NCBI RefSeq assembly: GCF_018314255.1
Contig: NZ_CP073066.1
Span: 62,001-126,000 of the forward strand
DNA: 64,000 nt
Reading direction: 5' to 3'
Origin: Lentilactobacillus buchneri
Lineage (GTDB): Bacteria; Bacillota; Bacilli; Lactobacillales; Lactobacillaceae
Shown: positions 9,591 to 19,096 of the stretch, in pieces
How the letters are laid out: every line of letters begins with the position of its first letter
How positions within the stretch are numbered: position 1 is the first letter of the stretch
The notes under the pieces: generated by a model
Database searches by the model: none
Told to the model about the DNA's origin: nothing
Seen by the model: only the letters and a program-made list of their open reading frames with translations
Program-made: the position numbers and the translations under genes

Positions 9591-9599
9591 ATTATACCA
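9591..9599 (-). promoter_or_regulatory. Extended -10 promoter for ecsAB
   Basis: On the minus strand TATGGTATAATC carries a perfect TATAAT (plus-strand 9591-9596) with an upstream TGG, 37 bp ahead of the ecsA start. No good -35 is visible, which is usual for extended -10 promoters. Confidence 0.6.
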
Positions 9600-9638
9600 T
9601 ACAAAATTAGCCTTTGAGCTGGGTCAAAAACGCAATAA

Positions 9639-9647
9639 TGGTATAAT
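9639..9647 (+). promoter_or_regulatory. Extended -10 promoter for hit
   Basis: TGGTATAAT, an extended -10 with perfect TATAAT at 9642-9647, stands 33 bp before the TTG start of hit. It lies back to back with the ecsA promoter about 45 bp away. Confidence 0.65.
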
Positions 9648-9680
9648 ATCATTAGTATTCACAGAAAGAAGGTAGAAATT

Positions 9681-10109
9681 TTGAAAGATTGTATTTTTTG
9701 TAAAATCGTAAGAAATGAGATCCCCAGCTACACCGTGTATGAGGACGACATTGTCAAAGCATTCCTGGATATTTCTCAAGGGACTCCTGGACATACGCTG
9801 GTGATTCCAAAGAAGCACATCGCCAATATCTTTGAATATGATGAAGAATTAGCCAGTGAAGTTTTTGCCAGAATCCCAAAGATTGCTCGGGCAGTCAAAG
9901 CTTCAAATCCCGACATCAAAGGCATGAACATTTTAAATAATAACGGCCAAGTCGCTTATCAGTCCGTCTTTCATTCACACTTCCACCTGGTTCCCCGATA
10001 TACCAGTAACGACGACTTTAAGATGATCTTCAAGGATAACTCCAACAAATATTCACCGGAACAGTTAAAGGCGATTCAAGAATCCATTGAACAACATATG
10101 GGTGATTAA
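9681..10109 (+). CDS. hit: HIT family protein (histidine triad nucleotide hydrolase)
   Basis: 142 residues with the HIT signature HSHFHLVPR near residue 98 and the N-terminal zinc-site-like CIFCKIVRNEIPSY. HIT proteins hydrolyse nucleoside phosphoramidates or dinucleotides; the exact substrate here is unknown. The start is TTG at 9681, with AGAAGG 7-8 nt upstream; no ATG alternative lies near. It is divergent from ecsA, as in Bacillus, and is followed after 2 bp by a small gene on the same strand. Confidence 0.94.
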   Translation: MKDCIFCKIVRNEIPSYTVYEDDIVKAFLDISQGTPGHTLVIPKKHIANIFEYDEELASEVFARIPKIARAVKASNPDIKGMNILNNNGQVAYQSVFHSHFHLVPRYTSNDDFKMIFKDNSNKYSPEQLKAIQESIEQHMGD

Positions 10110-10111
10110 TC

Positions 10112-10417
10112 ATGAAAACCGTTTTTAAAATTGTTGGTGCAACTGCCGTTGTCGCCGGAGTTTATTTATACAGCCGAAAAGAAACTCCCCAAGAGTTCGT
10201 TGAACAAGCCAAGTCGACATTTAATGATCGAAAGCAAAAGGCCGCTGACTGGAAAGCTGCTTATGATGACTTTAAGAAGTTGATGAATGCTTTCACAGCA
10301 CAGATGCCGGCCCTTGAGAAGACCATTAACGACATCTCACGGGATGTGGATAAAGCGATGTTCAAAATTCAGCCACGGCTTGACGAAATCAACAAGTATA
10401 CCGACAAATTAAAGTAA
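10112..10417 (+). CDS. Small YtxH-like helical protein
   Basis: 101 residues: a hydrophobic N-terminus (KTVFKIVGATAVVAGVYLYS) followed by a charged, mostly helical remainder (QAKSTFNDRKQKAADWKAAYDDFKK) predicted as coiled coil. The architecture of one anchor plus an amphipathic helix resembles YtxH-type proteins, but I cannot assign a function. It begins 2 bp after the hit stop codon, with GGGTGATTAATC acting as RBS, so it is co-transcribed with hit. This companion is also commonly seen between hit and prsA in lactobacilli. Confidence 0.8.
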   Translation: MKTVFKIVGATAVVAGVYLYSRKETPQEFVEQAKSTFNDRKQKAADWKAAYDDFKKLMNAFTAQMPALEKTINDISRDVDKAMFKIQPRLDEINKYTDKLK

Positions 10418-10538
10418 GTAAAATATGAATATTTGTTTAAATTCTTGAGGTCATTATATAAACGACGCAGATTATGTTATTATTATCGGGAACGTTTGCT
10501 TTGCAGACGAATACTTTTAGGAATGGATGTGTTTTTGT

Positions 10539-11423
10539 ATGAAAAAATGGCTAATCGTTTTAGCCGGCATTATGATGAGTTTTACCCTTGCAGCTTGTGG
10601 CAGCAAAACTGTTGCAACAACCAATGGTGGTAAGATTACTGAAAGTGCTTATTACAGCAGTTTGAAGAGTACTTCAAGCGGTAAACAAGTATTGCAGCAA
10701 ATGATCTTGAACAAGGTCTTGGAAAAGCAATACGGCAAAGATGTTAAGGACTCTCAAGTTAATAGTGAATTCGCTAAATACAAGAAACAATACGGTTCAT
10801 CATTCAACTCAGTTCTCCAACAAAACGGTATGACTGCTTCACAATTGAAAGATTCAATTCGTTCCAATCTCTTATTGAAGCAAGCCGTTAAGGACAACGT
10901 CAAGATTACCGACGCACAACTTGAAACTCAATTCAAGTCTTACCAACCAAAAGTAACTGTTAACCAAATCTTGGTTTCAAAGAAATCAACTGCTGAAAAA
11001 GTTATCAGTGAACTTAAAGACGGTAAGAGCTTCTCAAGCTTAGCTAAAAAGTATTCAACTGATACAGCAACTAAGAACAAGGGCGGCCGAATCGCAGCAT
11101 TCGACAACACCAACACATCACTTGATGCCAACTTCAAGAAAGCTGCCTTCAAGCTGAAGAACGGTGAATATACCAAGACCCCTGTTAAGACTCAGTATGG
11201 TTACCAAGTAATCCAAATGGTCAACCATCCATCAAAGGGAACTTGGAAGCAACACGAATCTGAATTAAAGGATCAAATCGTTACCAGCAAGATGTCTGAT
11301 AGCAATACCTTACATTCAGTTGTTTCTAAGGTTCTTAAGAAGGGTAAAGTTACCATCCAAGATAAAGACCTGCAAAACGTCTTATCAGACTACCTTTCAA
11401 CCAGCTCATCAGCTAAGAAGTAA
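10539..11423 (+). CDS. prsA: Foldase lipoprotein PrsA (peptidyl-prolyl isomerase)
   Basis: 294 residues from the ATG at 10539. The signal peptide ends in the lipobox LAAC with Cys20 as lipidation site, so it is anchored on the outer face of the membrane. A parvulin-type domain spans roughly residues 130-225 ([48 protein letters not shown]). Flanking N- and C-terminal parts form the chaperone lobe. It folds exported proteins including penicillin-binding proteins. An in-frame ATG 12 bp upstream would give MCFCMKKW and is disfavoured because it spoils the signal peptide start. The RBS (AGGAATGG) is weak in either case. Confidence 0.95.
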   Translation: MKKWLIVLAGIMMSFTLAACGSKTVATTNGGKITESAYYSSLKSTSSGKQVLQQMILNKVLEKQYGKDVKDSQVNSEFAKYKKQYGSSFNSVLQQNGMTASQLKDSIRSNLLLKQAVKDNVKITDAQLETQFKSYQPKVTVNQILVSKKSTAEKVISELKDGKSFSSLAKKYSTDTATKNKGGRIAAFDNTNTSLDANFKKAAFKLKNGEYTKTPVKTQYGYQVIQMVNHPSKGTWKQHESELKDQIVTSKMSDSNTLHSVVSKVLKKGKVTIQDKDLQNVLSDYLSTSSSAKK

Positions 11424-11439
11424 TTTTTAAATCATTCAT

Positions 11440-11480
11440 ACAAAAAAGGATTGGACAATTAATTGTCCAATCCTTTTTGT
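11440..11480. terminator. Bidirectional terminator between prsA and yhaM
   Basis: A near-perfect palindrome: ACAAAAAGGATTGGACAATT followed directly by its complement AATTGTCCAATCCTTTTTGT. The A- and T-runs at both edges let it stop transcription of prsA (plus) and yhaM (minus). Confidence 0.9.
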
Positions 11481-11490
11481 ATCTCGTCAA

Positions 11491-12477
11491 TTATAACAAT
11501 TCCCCTTGCGTCGGTTTTTGTTTGGGGTCAATTGAATTCTCAGGTTTGTAGAATCGTCGATTATCCAATCCAAAGACCCGATCACTGAATTGGCCGGGTT
11601 CAATATTCTTAGTGGCGCTTTGAATCATCATAATCGTCGCATCTAACTCATCCAAATGATGCAGAATTTCTGCCTCCAATATCTTCGGCCGTTCCGGTGA
11701 ACCATACTCCAGTAATCCGTGGTGCGACAGAATCATATGCCGCAATAAAATCAGATCCTGGGATTTGGGATCAATTCCCAATTTATCGGCCGCTTCAACG
11801 ATCTCGGCATCCATAATGCTGAGATGCCCTAACAGATTCCCTGCTAAGGTGTACTCTGTGGCAATTGGGCCGGACAGCTCAATGGTTTTACCGAGATCAT
11901 GTAAAATGGCCCCTGCGTACAATAATGGGGCATTAATGCCCTCATACTGATTCACGATCGAATGGGCCAGTTTGAGAATTGAAATGGTATGAAAAGCTAA
12001 CCCTCCAGCAAAATCATGGTGATTGGATTTTGCGGCTGGAAAGGTATAAAACGCGTTGGCGTGCTTGGAAATCAAGCTGCGGACGATTCGATTATAGATT
12101 GCGTTGGTAATCTCAAAGATGGTTTGGTCAATGTATTCTTCCATCTGATCGCGAGACATCCCCGCCCGTTTGACAAAATTAACCGGATCGTGGGGCTCAC
12201 TTTGGTTGGCCAGCCGCATTGCCAGAATCTTGATTTGAGGAGAATTCATGTAGTTCTCCCGCTTACCTTTCAACAGAACGACTTTGCCTGAAACAAACTG
12301 CTCTACATCTGTTGGCGAGGCATCCCAGTATTTGCCTGAGATTTGGCCGGATTTATCTTGAAAAACCAACGACAGAAATGGCTTACCATTTTTAGCCACC
12401 CGCTTGGAGGCGTCTTTTAATAAAACATACATCTCAAATTCTTCATCCAACTTGATATCCATCAATTGTTTTGCCAT
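11491..12477 (-). CDS. yhaM: 3'-5' exoribonuclease YhaM
   Basis: 328 residues: an N-terminal OB-fold (LSLVFQDKSGQISGKYWDAS) and a C-terminal HD domain with YAGAILHDLGKTIEL near residue 190 and LILSHHG metal-binding histidines. YhaM trims RNA 3' ends (a few nucleotides in streptococci) and in staphylococci, as Cbf1, also acts on DNA. RBS GGAGGCG precedes the ATG. It stands 11 bp downstream of yhaN, in the conserved yhaO-yhaN-yhaM order, indicating one transcript for three nucleic-acid processing proteins. Confidence 0.94.
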   Translation of the reverse strand: MAKQLMDIKLDEEFEMYVLLKDASKRVAKNGKPFLSLVFQDKSGQISGKYWDASPTDVEQFVSGKVVLLKGKRENYMNSPQIKILAMRLANQSEPHDPVNFVKRAGMSRDQMEEYIDQTIFEITNAIYNRIVRSLISKHANAFYTFPAAKSNHHDFAGGLAFHTISILKLAHSIVNQYEGINAPLLYAGAILHDLGKTIELSGPIATEYTLAGNLLGHLSIMDAEIVEAADKLGIDPKSQDLILLRHMILSHHGLLEYGSPERPKILEAEILHHLDELDATIMMIQSATKNIEPGQFSDRVFGLDNRRFYKPENSIDPKQKPTQGELL

Positions 12478-12488
12478 AAAATCGCCTC

Positions 12489-15071
12489 CTAAAGCGTTTT
12501 AAGATCTAAGACGAGCTTGGAATCAGTATTTGCATTGAGATTAGCGGTGAAGTAAAGCACTTGGGTCTTCTCACTCACCTGTTGAAGCATTGTCAGAGCT
12601 GCCGCTTTTCGACGCTGGTCAAAGTTCACAAAGCCATCGTCAATGATAATTGGCATTGGATATTGACTGCTGAAGCCAACCGCCATCGAAAAGATCAGTG
12701 CCAAATAAAGCTGTTCCAACGTCCCGGTTGACAATTCGTTGATTGGAAAGGAGACATCATCTTTTCGAACGACAGAAATTTCTTTTTTAAAAATAATCTC
12801 CTTGTAGGCATCATTCGTCAAAGTGGCGAAATATTGCTTTGCCAATGCCAGTGTCTTTGGCAGTCGACCCTTGCTGGCAATGTCCAACACTGATTGGATC
12901 CACTGGGAACTGAGCTTCAAAGCCAGGTACTTCTGAACATTCTCAACAATTTCAGTTTGTTGATTGGCCAGCTCCTGCCGCAAATCGTAGTATTGGCCAT
13001 TCTTGATTAAACCGGCAATTTCAGTCTGAACCCGGGTCATTTCCCGGCTCAAATCATTCAGTTGATCTTGTAAGGACTGCACTTTTTCGGTAGCTTCACG
13101 AACGTCGGTGTTCAAGGCATCTTGGTCAATATTTTCTGGAATTGAAATTTTGGTTGCCTTAATTTGACTTTCAAGCGTGGCCTTTTGATCCAGTTGCTTG
13201 GCCAGTTCAGCCTGAAAGGCAACACCTTTTTGAAATGCTTCGTCGTTTTCAACATGTCGATCCTTCAAGAAGGTTTGTTTTTGCTGGGTCAGTTCGACCA
13301 GCTTGGCCTTTGCGGCAGCCAGTGTCTTCTTCTCCTGAGTGAGTACTGCTTGTTGGTGCTGATAATCGGTAGACAACTGCTGCCAATGAGCAACGGTCTT
13401 GCCGATGGTTTCAATGGCGGTCGAATGCTTTGTTTGATCAAATTTCAGCCAATCACTGGCAAATTGCCATTGGTCAAGGTAATCCTGGTACTTGGCCTGC
13501 TGTTCATTGAGTGCTGTTTTTTGCTGTTGATAACTCTGTTGCAGGCGCTGAATTTCTCGAAGCGAACTTTGCATCGGCAGCCATTTGGCTTCATCAATTC
13601 CTTGCAGTCCAAATTGCTGTTGAACAGCTGTCAACTCTGTTCGAATTTGCTCAAGTTTCTGATCGATCTCAACTGGATCTTCATGACTTGGGCTTGGCTG
13701 GGACTTTGAACTCCCTTTGGCACTATACCATCCCCAAACGGCAGCAGCGACCGCCAGAATATATCCAATCCATCCAAACGAACTAGAGCCTAATAAGAAC
13801 CCTAATACCACCAGAGCGGCTGCCACACCATACCAGATTAGCCCACCATTACCATGAGGCTGTTCGGCAGACTGGGTTTTCTTTCGAGTTACCTCCGCCC
13901 GTTTCTCTTGGAGATTCTGTTGCTCCCGCAGCAGTTCGTTCACCCGAGAAAAGGTCTGGTCATCAAATGCTTGGGGCAGATTCCCCTGTGCATTTTTCGC
14001 AATTGAGGCAGACTGGGTCTGGACTTGTCGTTGAACGTCCTGCAGCTGAGAATCGCCTAATTCGATGGCCAAAGCAACCTTTCTGGCGTCTGGCAGCTCT
14101 TGGTATAACCGTTCGATCGTGTCGCTATGAGCCTCATAGAAAGTTTGAACCGGTTTTCTGGATGACTGGCGGGCCGCTTCATCGACAGCTGTTTGAGCCT
14201 TTTTAACATCCGCGCTTTCAGCTGTCAGTGACATGTTTAATTTATTAAGCTCATTGAGATCAGCACTACCGAATTGTGGCTTCACCTGAGATGAATCGAC
14301 CGTGTTGAGATCGTTTAGCCTGTTAACCAGCGGCAAGACCGTCTGCAGACGGCGTTTGTTATCCAACTGCTGATTAGCAGTTTTTAAGTCAGCCTGGAGG
14401 TCCCTTGATTTCACCTGGTCCTGCTTCAATTGAACCTGCAGATCCTGGTAGTGTGGGAAGTGGTCCTTGGCAGCGCCAACCTGATCTTCGAGTTTTTTAT
14501 ATTCCGCAATCTGAATATTAATCTTTTTTGTACGACCGCGGGGCGCATACATTTTTGCCGACTGCTTATCCAAATTGGCCTGGAGGTCCATCCAATCGCC
14601 TGCCCCGGCGACACCAAGTGATTGGATTCGCAGCCGTAATTCGTCTCGACCTATTTTGTAGAAGGCCGTCTGATCAACGCTGCCAAAGTAAAACAATTGG
14701 TCATAAGCGGTCCGGTCAATTGGCGCAATGAGCTGCTGGTAGTCATCAGCGGTAAGCTCAGTATCGTTATCCAAATCGTAGAATTTTACCGTCCCGCCGT
14801 ATTTTAAACCAGTTCGGACAACCTTATAGTTATGTTGATCAGCTGAAAAAATAATTTCACCGCCATATGGGGCACTGCCCTTGGGCTGGTACTGACCGTG
14901 GATGGAATGCTTTTTATCAGTGAATCCAAACAGGATCCCTTTGATAAACGCGATGATGGTACTCTTGCCGGCTTCGTTAGGACCATAAATCATCTGAAGT
15001 GGATTTTTGATATCAATTTTTTGATCAATCCAGCGGCCAAAACCATAAATGTTGAGTTGTTTGATTATCAC
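12489..15071 (-). CDS. yhaN: SMC/Rad50-like ATPase YhaN
   Basis: 860 residues. Walker A YGPNEAGKSTII near residue 30; long coiled-coil arms; near the middle (roughly 410-455) two hydrophobic helices, WYGVAAALVVLGFLLGSSSF and WIGYILAVAAAVWGWY, so the hinge end is probably in the membrane; at the C-terminus signature ELSTGTLEQLYLAL and Walker B PIIIDDGFVNFD. It starts with GTG at 15069-15071, overlapping the yhaO stop by 4 bp behind a GAGGAGG RBS. It is the SbcC/Rad50-like partner of YhaO, presumably a DNA end-processing complex; its cellular role is not well defined. Confidence 0.9.
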   Translation of the reverse strand: MIIKQLNIYGFGRWIDQKIDIKNPLQMIYGPNEAGKSTIIAFIKGILFGFTDKKHSIHGQYQPKGSAPYGGEIIFSADQHNYKVVRTGLKYGGTVKFYDLDNDTELTADDYQQLIAPIDRTAYDQLFYFGSVDQTAFYKIGRDELRLRIQSLGVAGAGDWMDLQANLDKQSAKMYAPRGRTKKINIQIAEYKKLEDQVGAAKDHFPHYQDLQVQLKQDQVKSRDLQADLKTANQQLDNKRRLQTVLPLVNRLNDLNTVDSSQVKPQFGSADLNELNKLNMSLTAESADVKKAQTAVDEAARQSSRKPVQTFYEAHSDTIERLYQELPDARKVALAIELGDSQLQDVQRQVQTQSASIAKNAQGNLPQAFDDQTFSRVNELLREQQNLQEKRAEVTRKKTQSAEQPHGNGGLIWYGVAAALVVLGFLLGSSSFGWIGYILAVAAAVWGWYSAKGSSKSQPSPSHEDPVEIDQKLEQIRTELTAVQQQFGLQGIDEAKWLPMQSSLREIQRLQQSYQQQKTALNEQQAKYQDYLDQWQFASDWLKFDQTKHSTAIETIGKTVAHWQQLSTDYQHQQAVLTQEKKTLAAAKAKLVELTQQKQTFLKDRHVENDEAFQKGVAFQAELAKQLDQKATLESQIKATKISIPENIDQDALNTDVREATEKVQSLQDQLNDLSREMTRVQTEIAGLIKNGQYYDLRQELANQQTEIVENVQKYLALKLSSQWIQSVLDIASKGRLPKTLALAKQYFATLTNDAYKEIIFKKEISVVRKDDVSFPINELSTGTLEQLYLALIFSMAVGFSSQYPMPIIIDDGFVNFDQRRKAAALTMLQQVSEKTQVLYFTANLNANTDSKLVLDLKTL

Positions 15072-16309
15072 TTGGATTTATCCTCCTCAGTATCTTCATG
15101 AACGACATTTTCCTGAAGAATTGCCCCGGCTTGATCAAAGATCTCCTGTTTGGATTCTTCAGATCCGACTTCGTCCTTGATGAAAGTTGGCTGCTTATTA
15201 AAGTCCTTGAGAATTTGATCAAAAACTTCGTCATTCAAGGTTGCCGCCTTGGCTTGATTAAAATAATCCTGGTCAATGCTGCTATAGACCAGACTTTTTA
15301 CTTGTGGCGCTTCAATTGAAGTAATCCAGCAGTTGAGCTGCTGCCACTTGTCGGCATTAATGTCCTGCAGGTCATCCAAGAGATCACCATTATTAATTTT
15401 GGCCAGTAAGTCGGCATCGATCGCCGTTTGGCTGGCCAATTGGATCCGAATGAAATGTAATTTGTCGTAGTGCAGGTCGGCAACTTTTTCCAAAATTGAT
15501 TCAACAATCTGGTCTGCAGAGATTTCATCAAGAGAAATGGCGACCCGGTCCCAAACGATCGGTGCGGTTGGCACAAATTTGGTTCGAAGGTGCTGATCGT
15601 CACTTTGAACCAGCAAATAGCCCTTCTCACCCGATTCATTAATATGGCGGCCTTGGGTGTTCCCAGAATAATTGATGGTTTGCTGCTCATTTAACGACTG
15701 GCGCTTATGAATGTGCCCTAATGCCCAATAGTCATAACCTTTTTCCTCAAGTTCAGACAGTGTGAACGGTGCGTAATTGGCCTCCGGAGAATTGAGTGAA
15801 CTTAAGCTTCCGTGTAACATGCCAATATTCCAATTCACATCACTAACCGCCGTTGGGTAGTCTTGAATCATGGGTTGGGTAATCCACTGCTTATCAAAGC
15901 TAAAACCGCTGACGGCCACTACTTCCCCATCATTCAAGGTATACTGCTTGGTTTCAACCTGGTTGCCAAAAACCAGTGTATTCGCTGGGTAGCCAAATGA
16001 AGCCGGATCCGCCGTAGAGTAATCATGGTTGCCAAAGCTGATAAAGGCTTCAATTCCATGTTCGTTCAATCGATTAAGCTGAGCGATCAGGAACGCGTCG
16101 GCGGCGACGCTTCGTTCTTCTCGGTCAAATAAGTCACCGGCCAGCAAAACAAAGTCCACTTGCTGCGCAATCGCGTTATCGATAATTCTTTGAAAGGAAT
16201 CAAAAGTTGATTGATGAACTTTCTCCCAGAGTTCACTGGGTAAAACATGACTTTTGAGCCCCAAGAACGGGCTGTCAAGATGTAAATCTGCTGTGTGAAT
16301 AAATTTCAT
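15068..16309 (-). CDS. yhaO: Mre11/SbcD-like DNA repair exonuclease YhaO
   Basis: 413 residues from the ATG at 16309, chosen because a GGGATC Shine-Dalgarno precedes it and the metallophosphoesterase fold begins at once (MKFIHTADLHLDSPF). A longer frame to 16363 adds residues outside the fold. Metal-binding motifs in order: HTADLHLD, LLAGDLFD, SFGNHDY, MLHGS, ALGHIHKRQ. It is the nuclease subunit expected to work with the YhaN ATPase, to which it is coupled by a 4-bp overlap. It is first gene of the yhaO-yhaN-yhaM unit. Confidence 0.93.
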   Translation of the reverse strand: MKFIHTADLHLDSPFLGLKSHVLPSELWEKVHQSTFDSFQRIIDNAIAQQVDFVLLAGDLFDREERSVAADAFLIAQLNRLNEHGIEAFISFGNHDYSTADPASFGYPANTLVFGNQVETKQYTLNDGEVVAVSGFSFDKQWITQPMIQDYPTAVSDVNWNIGMLHGSLSSLNSPEANYAPFTLSELEEKGYDYWALGHIHKRQSLNEQQTINYSGNTQGRHINESGEKGYLLVQSDDQHLRTKFVPTAPIVWDRVAISLDEISADQIVESILEKVADLHYDKLHFIRIQLASQTAIDADLLAKINNGDLLDDLQDINADKWQQLNCWITSIEAPQVKSLVYSSIDQDYFNQAKAATLNDEVFDQILKDFNKQPTFIKDEVGSEESKQEIFDQAGAILQENVVHEDTEEDKSK

Positions 16310-16340
16310 GATAGATCCCTTCTTCAACTTATGTATAAAG

Positions 16341-16390
16341 GAAAGGCCGAGGCAAAAGTGCACACACTTTTTGTCTCGGCCCCTTTTGTC
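16341..16390 (-). terminator. Terminator between yheA and yhaO
   Basis: On the minus strand GGCCGAGACAAAAAGTG pairs with CACTTTTGCCTCGGCC around a TGTG loop, followed by TTTCCTTT. It lies just after the yheA stop and separates it from the yhaONM operon. Confidence 0.8.
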
Positions 16391-16405
16391 CCGTGCTTGA
16401 TCTGC

Positions 16406-16750
16406 TTATGATTTGTACAAGTCGCTGATTGGTTTTGTCACGGTCTCATTAATATCTGATAATAACTGGCTCAGTGCCTTTTCTTTGGTCATTAATGCGG
16501 AAATTAATTGACTCTCGCGCATTTTCCCAGCAATCGCCTGGATGTTCTGAATCTCGTCTTGGGTTGGTTGAACGCCCTGCATTTGTTTTTGCTGAAGATT
16601 CTGTTGAGCATCTTGAAAATCATTGAATAATTTGTAGTCATCCAAACTCTTCTTGAGTGCGTCATAGGCAGCTTTGATTTCCGTAAATTCATCGGATGCA
16701 ATCAATTCGGCTTGAAGCTGGTTGGTTGTTGCGGTCATTTTTTCATTCAT
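16406..16750 (-). CDS. yheA: YlbF/YmcA family protein YheA
   Basis: 114 residues, almost entirely helical, with the family pattern of short helices (IASDEFTEIKAAYDALKKS, LFNDFQDAQQNLQQKQMQG) and the C-terminal LLSDINETVTKPISDLYKS. It belongs to the YlbF/YmcA (Com_YlbF, UPF0342) group; YlbF and YmcA of Bacillus work with YaaT to control RNase Y, but YheA itself has no proven function. The RBS GGGGACC is 8-10 nt before the first ATG. It is monocistronic, flanked by the PBP gene upstream and a terminator downstream. Confidence 0.88.
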   Translation of the reverse strand: MNEKMTATTNQLQAELIASDEFTEIKAAYDALKKSLDDYKLFNDFQDAQQNLQQKQMQGVQPTQDEIQNIQAIAGKMRESQLISALMTKEKALSQLLSDINETVTKPISDLYKS

Positions 16751-16819
16751 TAAATAGGGTCCCCTAACAATTTTATTTACTTAATTCTAACACATTACTG
16801 AAATGGCTTCCTGCCAAAG

Positions 16820-18907
16820 TTAGTGTTTGAACCAGCTTTTGGCATCATCAATTAAATCTTTGGCTTTTTGTTCGATTTGATTACCATATTGGTTCGTTTT
16901 CTTTTGAATGGTATCCCAAAGATTGTCATTACTGCTTTCACCTTGAACAATGGATTGGGCATCCTTGGTGTTAAAGCTGGAATTCTTGGTATATGGCAAC
17001 ATGGTCTGCATTTCGTTTTTGAACAGTGGCCCGACACCAGTCCCACTCAAGTTTTCCAAATGGTGGGCCTGACTGGTATTATCAAATCCTTCCCAAGTCG
17101 CCACCACCAAATCTGGCGTATAGCCAATGATCCATTTATCTTTTGTGGCGTCAGCAGAGCCGGTATTATCGGCTTCGGTACTTCCGGTCTTACCCGCAAC
17201 CTGATACCCATACGGCTTGGCGTCAGCACCGGTTCCATTGTTAAATACCCCAAGCATCATGCTGGTCATCTGTTTGGCAACCGAACTGGACATAATTTGA
17301 CGGCCTTCCTGCTTGGCCGTGTTATCAACCACCACTTTACCCGTAGAATCAACAATCTTGCGAATGTAAAATGGTTTAACAATCTTTCCGCCGTTGGCAA
17401 AGGCCGTATAGGCTCCGGCCATTTGTTGAGGCGAGACGCCGCCGGACATTCCGCCCAAAGCGAGCGCCAGGTTCTTGTCCTTCTTGGTGACCGGAATGTT
17501 AAAGTCTTTGACTGATTGATAACCGCGGTTGACGCCAATCTGATTCAGCAGCCAAACCGCCGGTGCGTTCATACTTTGCGCTAAGGCTTCATACATCGGC
17601 ACTTTTCCTTGATAAACATTGTTATAGTTCTTCGGTGTGTAATGATTGGTGCCATAAGATTTCTTCTTATCAACCAGCTCCGAATCGAACTTGTAGCCGG
17701 CTTCAAGTGCCGGCGTGTAGACAGCCAGCGGTTTCATTGTCGATCCAGGCTGGCGGGTAATCTGAGTGGCCCGGTTGTAACCCCGAAAGACGTGCTTACC
17801 ACGACCACCGACAACGGCAGTCACGCCACCAGTGGTCGGTGAAACGCCAATTGATGCTGCTTGAACTTCGGTGCCATCAGCCGCGTTGGCCGGAAACATA
17901 GCATTGTTATTAAAGTTGTTCTGCATCGCCTGCTGCTGAGCCTGGTTCAAATTGGTGTAAATCCGATAGCCACGGTTCATGATCTCAGATTCCGTCATCC
18001 CATACTTACTGATGGCTTCATCAATGACGGCATCAAAGTAATATGGATACTTGTAACCGTCTTTTCGAACATAGGTATCCCGCAGTGTGATTGGCGTTTT
18101 CTTGTAGTAATTTGCTTGCGCCTGGGTCAGCTTATTATTTTCAACCATCAGCTGTAAGACGACGTTTCGTCGCCACTTGGCGGCCTTTGGATGATCAATC
18201 GGGTTAAAGGCACTTGGTGATGTCAGCATCCCCGCCAAGACGGCAGAGTCAGGCACAGATAAATTGACAGCATTTTCACCAAAATATTTTCTGGCAGCAT
18301 CCTGAACCCCCCAAACGCCGTTACCAAAGTAGGCATTGTTCAGGTACATGGTCAGGATTTCGTTCTTCGAGTATACATTTTCGACTTGAATTGAGAGGAA
18401 TAATTCTTTCAGTTTTCGAGTCATCGTCTGCTCTTGAGACAGGTAAGCATTCTTGACCAGTTGTTGGGTCAAGGTACTTCCACCACCACTAATATAATTG
18501 CGATGAAGCAGCTTGTTCTTAACAAGTAAAAACATTGCCCGGGCGATTCCCTTGAACGAGAAACCGTATTCATGATAAAAGTTACGGTCTTCGGTGGATA
18601 GCACGGCCTTTGGAATGTTTGCCGAGACTTGATTTAAATGAACATAAGTCCCCTTTTGAGCGTATAATTCGCCGGCTTTTTTATTATTAACGTCAAAAAT
18701 TTCAGTTGTCTTCGAGAGCGAGGATTCCAAGTTCTGGACGTGGGCGGTTTTGGCAAGGAACACCAAATAGGTGCTGGTCACAAGTGAAATACTCAGAAAA
18801 ATGACCACAAGCCACTTAACCAAGTGGAATCTTCGACAAAATCGGTTGAAACGTTTCAAAAAGGTCCCGACCGATTTTCTAAATGAGTTGGTAGAATTCT
18901 TATTCAT
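16820..18907 (-). CDS. Class A penicillin-binding protein (glycosyltransferase/transpeptidase)
   Basis: 695 residues from the ATG at 18907, which has AAAGGAG 7 nt upstream; a frame nine codons longer lacks an RBS. Order of parts: basic cytoplasmic tail, one membrane helix (LVKWLVVIFLSISLVTSTYLVFL), GT51 glycosyltransferase domain (STEDRNFYHEYGF, GGSTLTQQLVKNAYLS), then transpeptidase with STMK (QPGSTMKPL), SMN (AQSMNAPAVW) and KTG (AGKTGSTEAD). All catalytic motifs are intact. It polymerises lipid II and cross-links peptides outside the membrane. The closest named relatives are PBP1A/PBP2A of Firmicutes; I cannot separate these by eye. Confidence 0.95.
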   Translation of the reverse strand: MNKNSTNSFRKSVGTFLKRFNRFCRRFHLVKWLVVIFLSISLVTSTYLVFLAKTAHVQNLESSLSKTTEIFDVNNKKAGELYAQKGTYVHLNQVSANIPKAVLSTEDRNFYHEYGFSFKGIARAMFLLVKNKLLHRNYISGGGSTLTQQLVKNAYLSQEQTMTRKLKELFLSIQVENVYSKNEILTMYLNNAYFGNGVWGVQDAARKYFGENAVNLSVPDSAVLAGMLTSPSAFNPIDHPKAAKWRRNVVLQLMVENNKLTQAQANYYKKTPITLRDTYVRKDGYKYPYYFDAVIDEAISKYGMTESEIMNRGYRIYTNLNQAQQQAMQNNFNNNAMFPANAADGTEVQAASIGVSPTTGGVTAVVGGRGKHVFRGYNRATQITRQPGSTMKPLAVYTPALEAGYKFDSELVDKKKSYGTNHYTPKNYNNVYQGKVPMYEALAQSMNAPAVWLLNQIGVNRGYQSVKDFNIPVTKKDKNLALALGGMSGGVSPQQMAGAYTAFANGGKIVKPFYIRKIVDSTGKVVVDNTAKQEGRQIMSSSVAKQMTSMMLGVFNNGTGADAKPYGYQVAGKTGSTEADNTGSADATKDKWIIGYTPDLVVATWEGFDNTSQAHHLENLSGTGVGPLFKNEMQTMLPYTKNSSFNTKDAQSIVQGESSNDNLWDTIQKKTNQYGNQIEQKAKDLIDDAKSWFKH

Positions 18908-19045
18908 GCGATACTCCTTTTGTGAATACCTCAATATTGTATCATATCTGAAAAGTGGCGAAATTCAGGGTGGAAAAATTTAACGAGGATTTAAAAAAGA
19001 GTGCCCGCCACAAGCTATTGATCAATCTGAAATTTTTCGAAATAA

Positions 19046-19078
19046 AAAGACCCCCTACCTGGTTGGTAGAGAGCCTTG
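19046..19078 (-). terminator. Terminator of argS
   Basis: On the minus strand GGCTCTCTACC pairs with GGTAGGGGGTC around AACCA, followed by TTTTTATTTC. It lies about 20 bp after the argS stop. Confidence 0.8.
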
Positions 19079-19096
19079 GTTTCAAATACAATTAGA

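Noticed and set aside
13164..13709. 181-codon open frame on the plus strand inside yhaN
   Set aside because: Antisense shadow of the coiled-coil coding sequence; no RBS, no recognisable domain.
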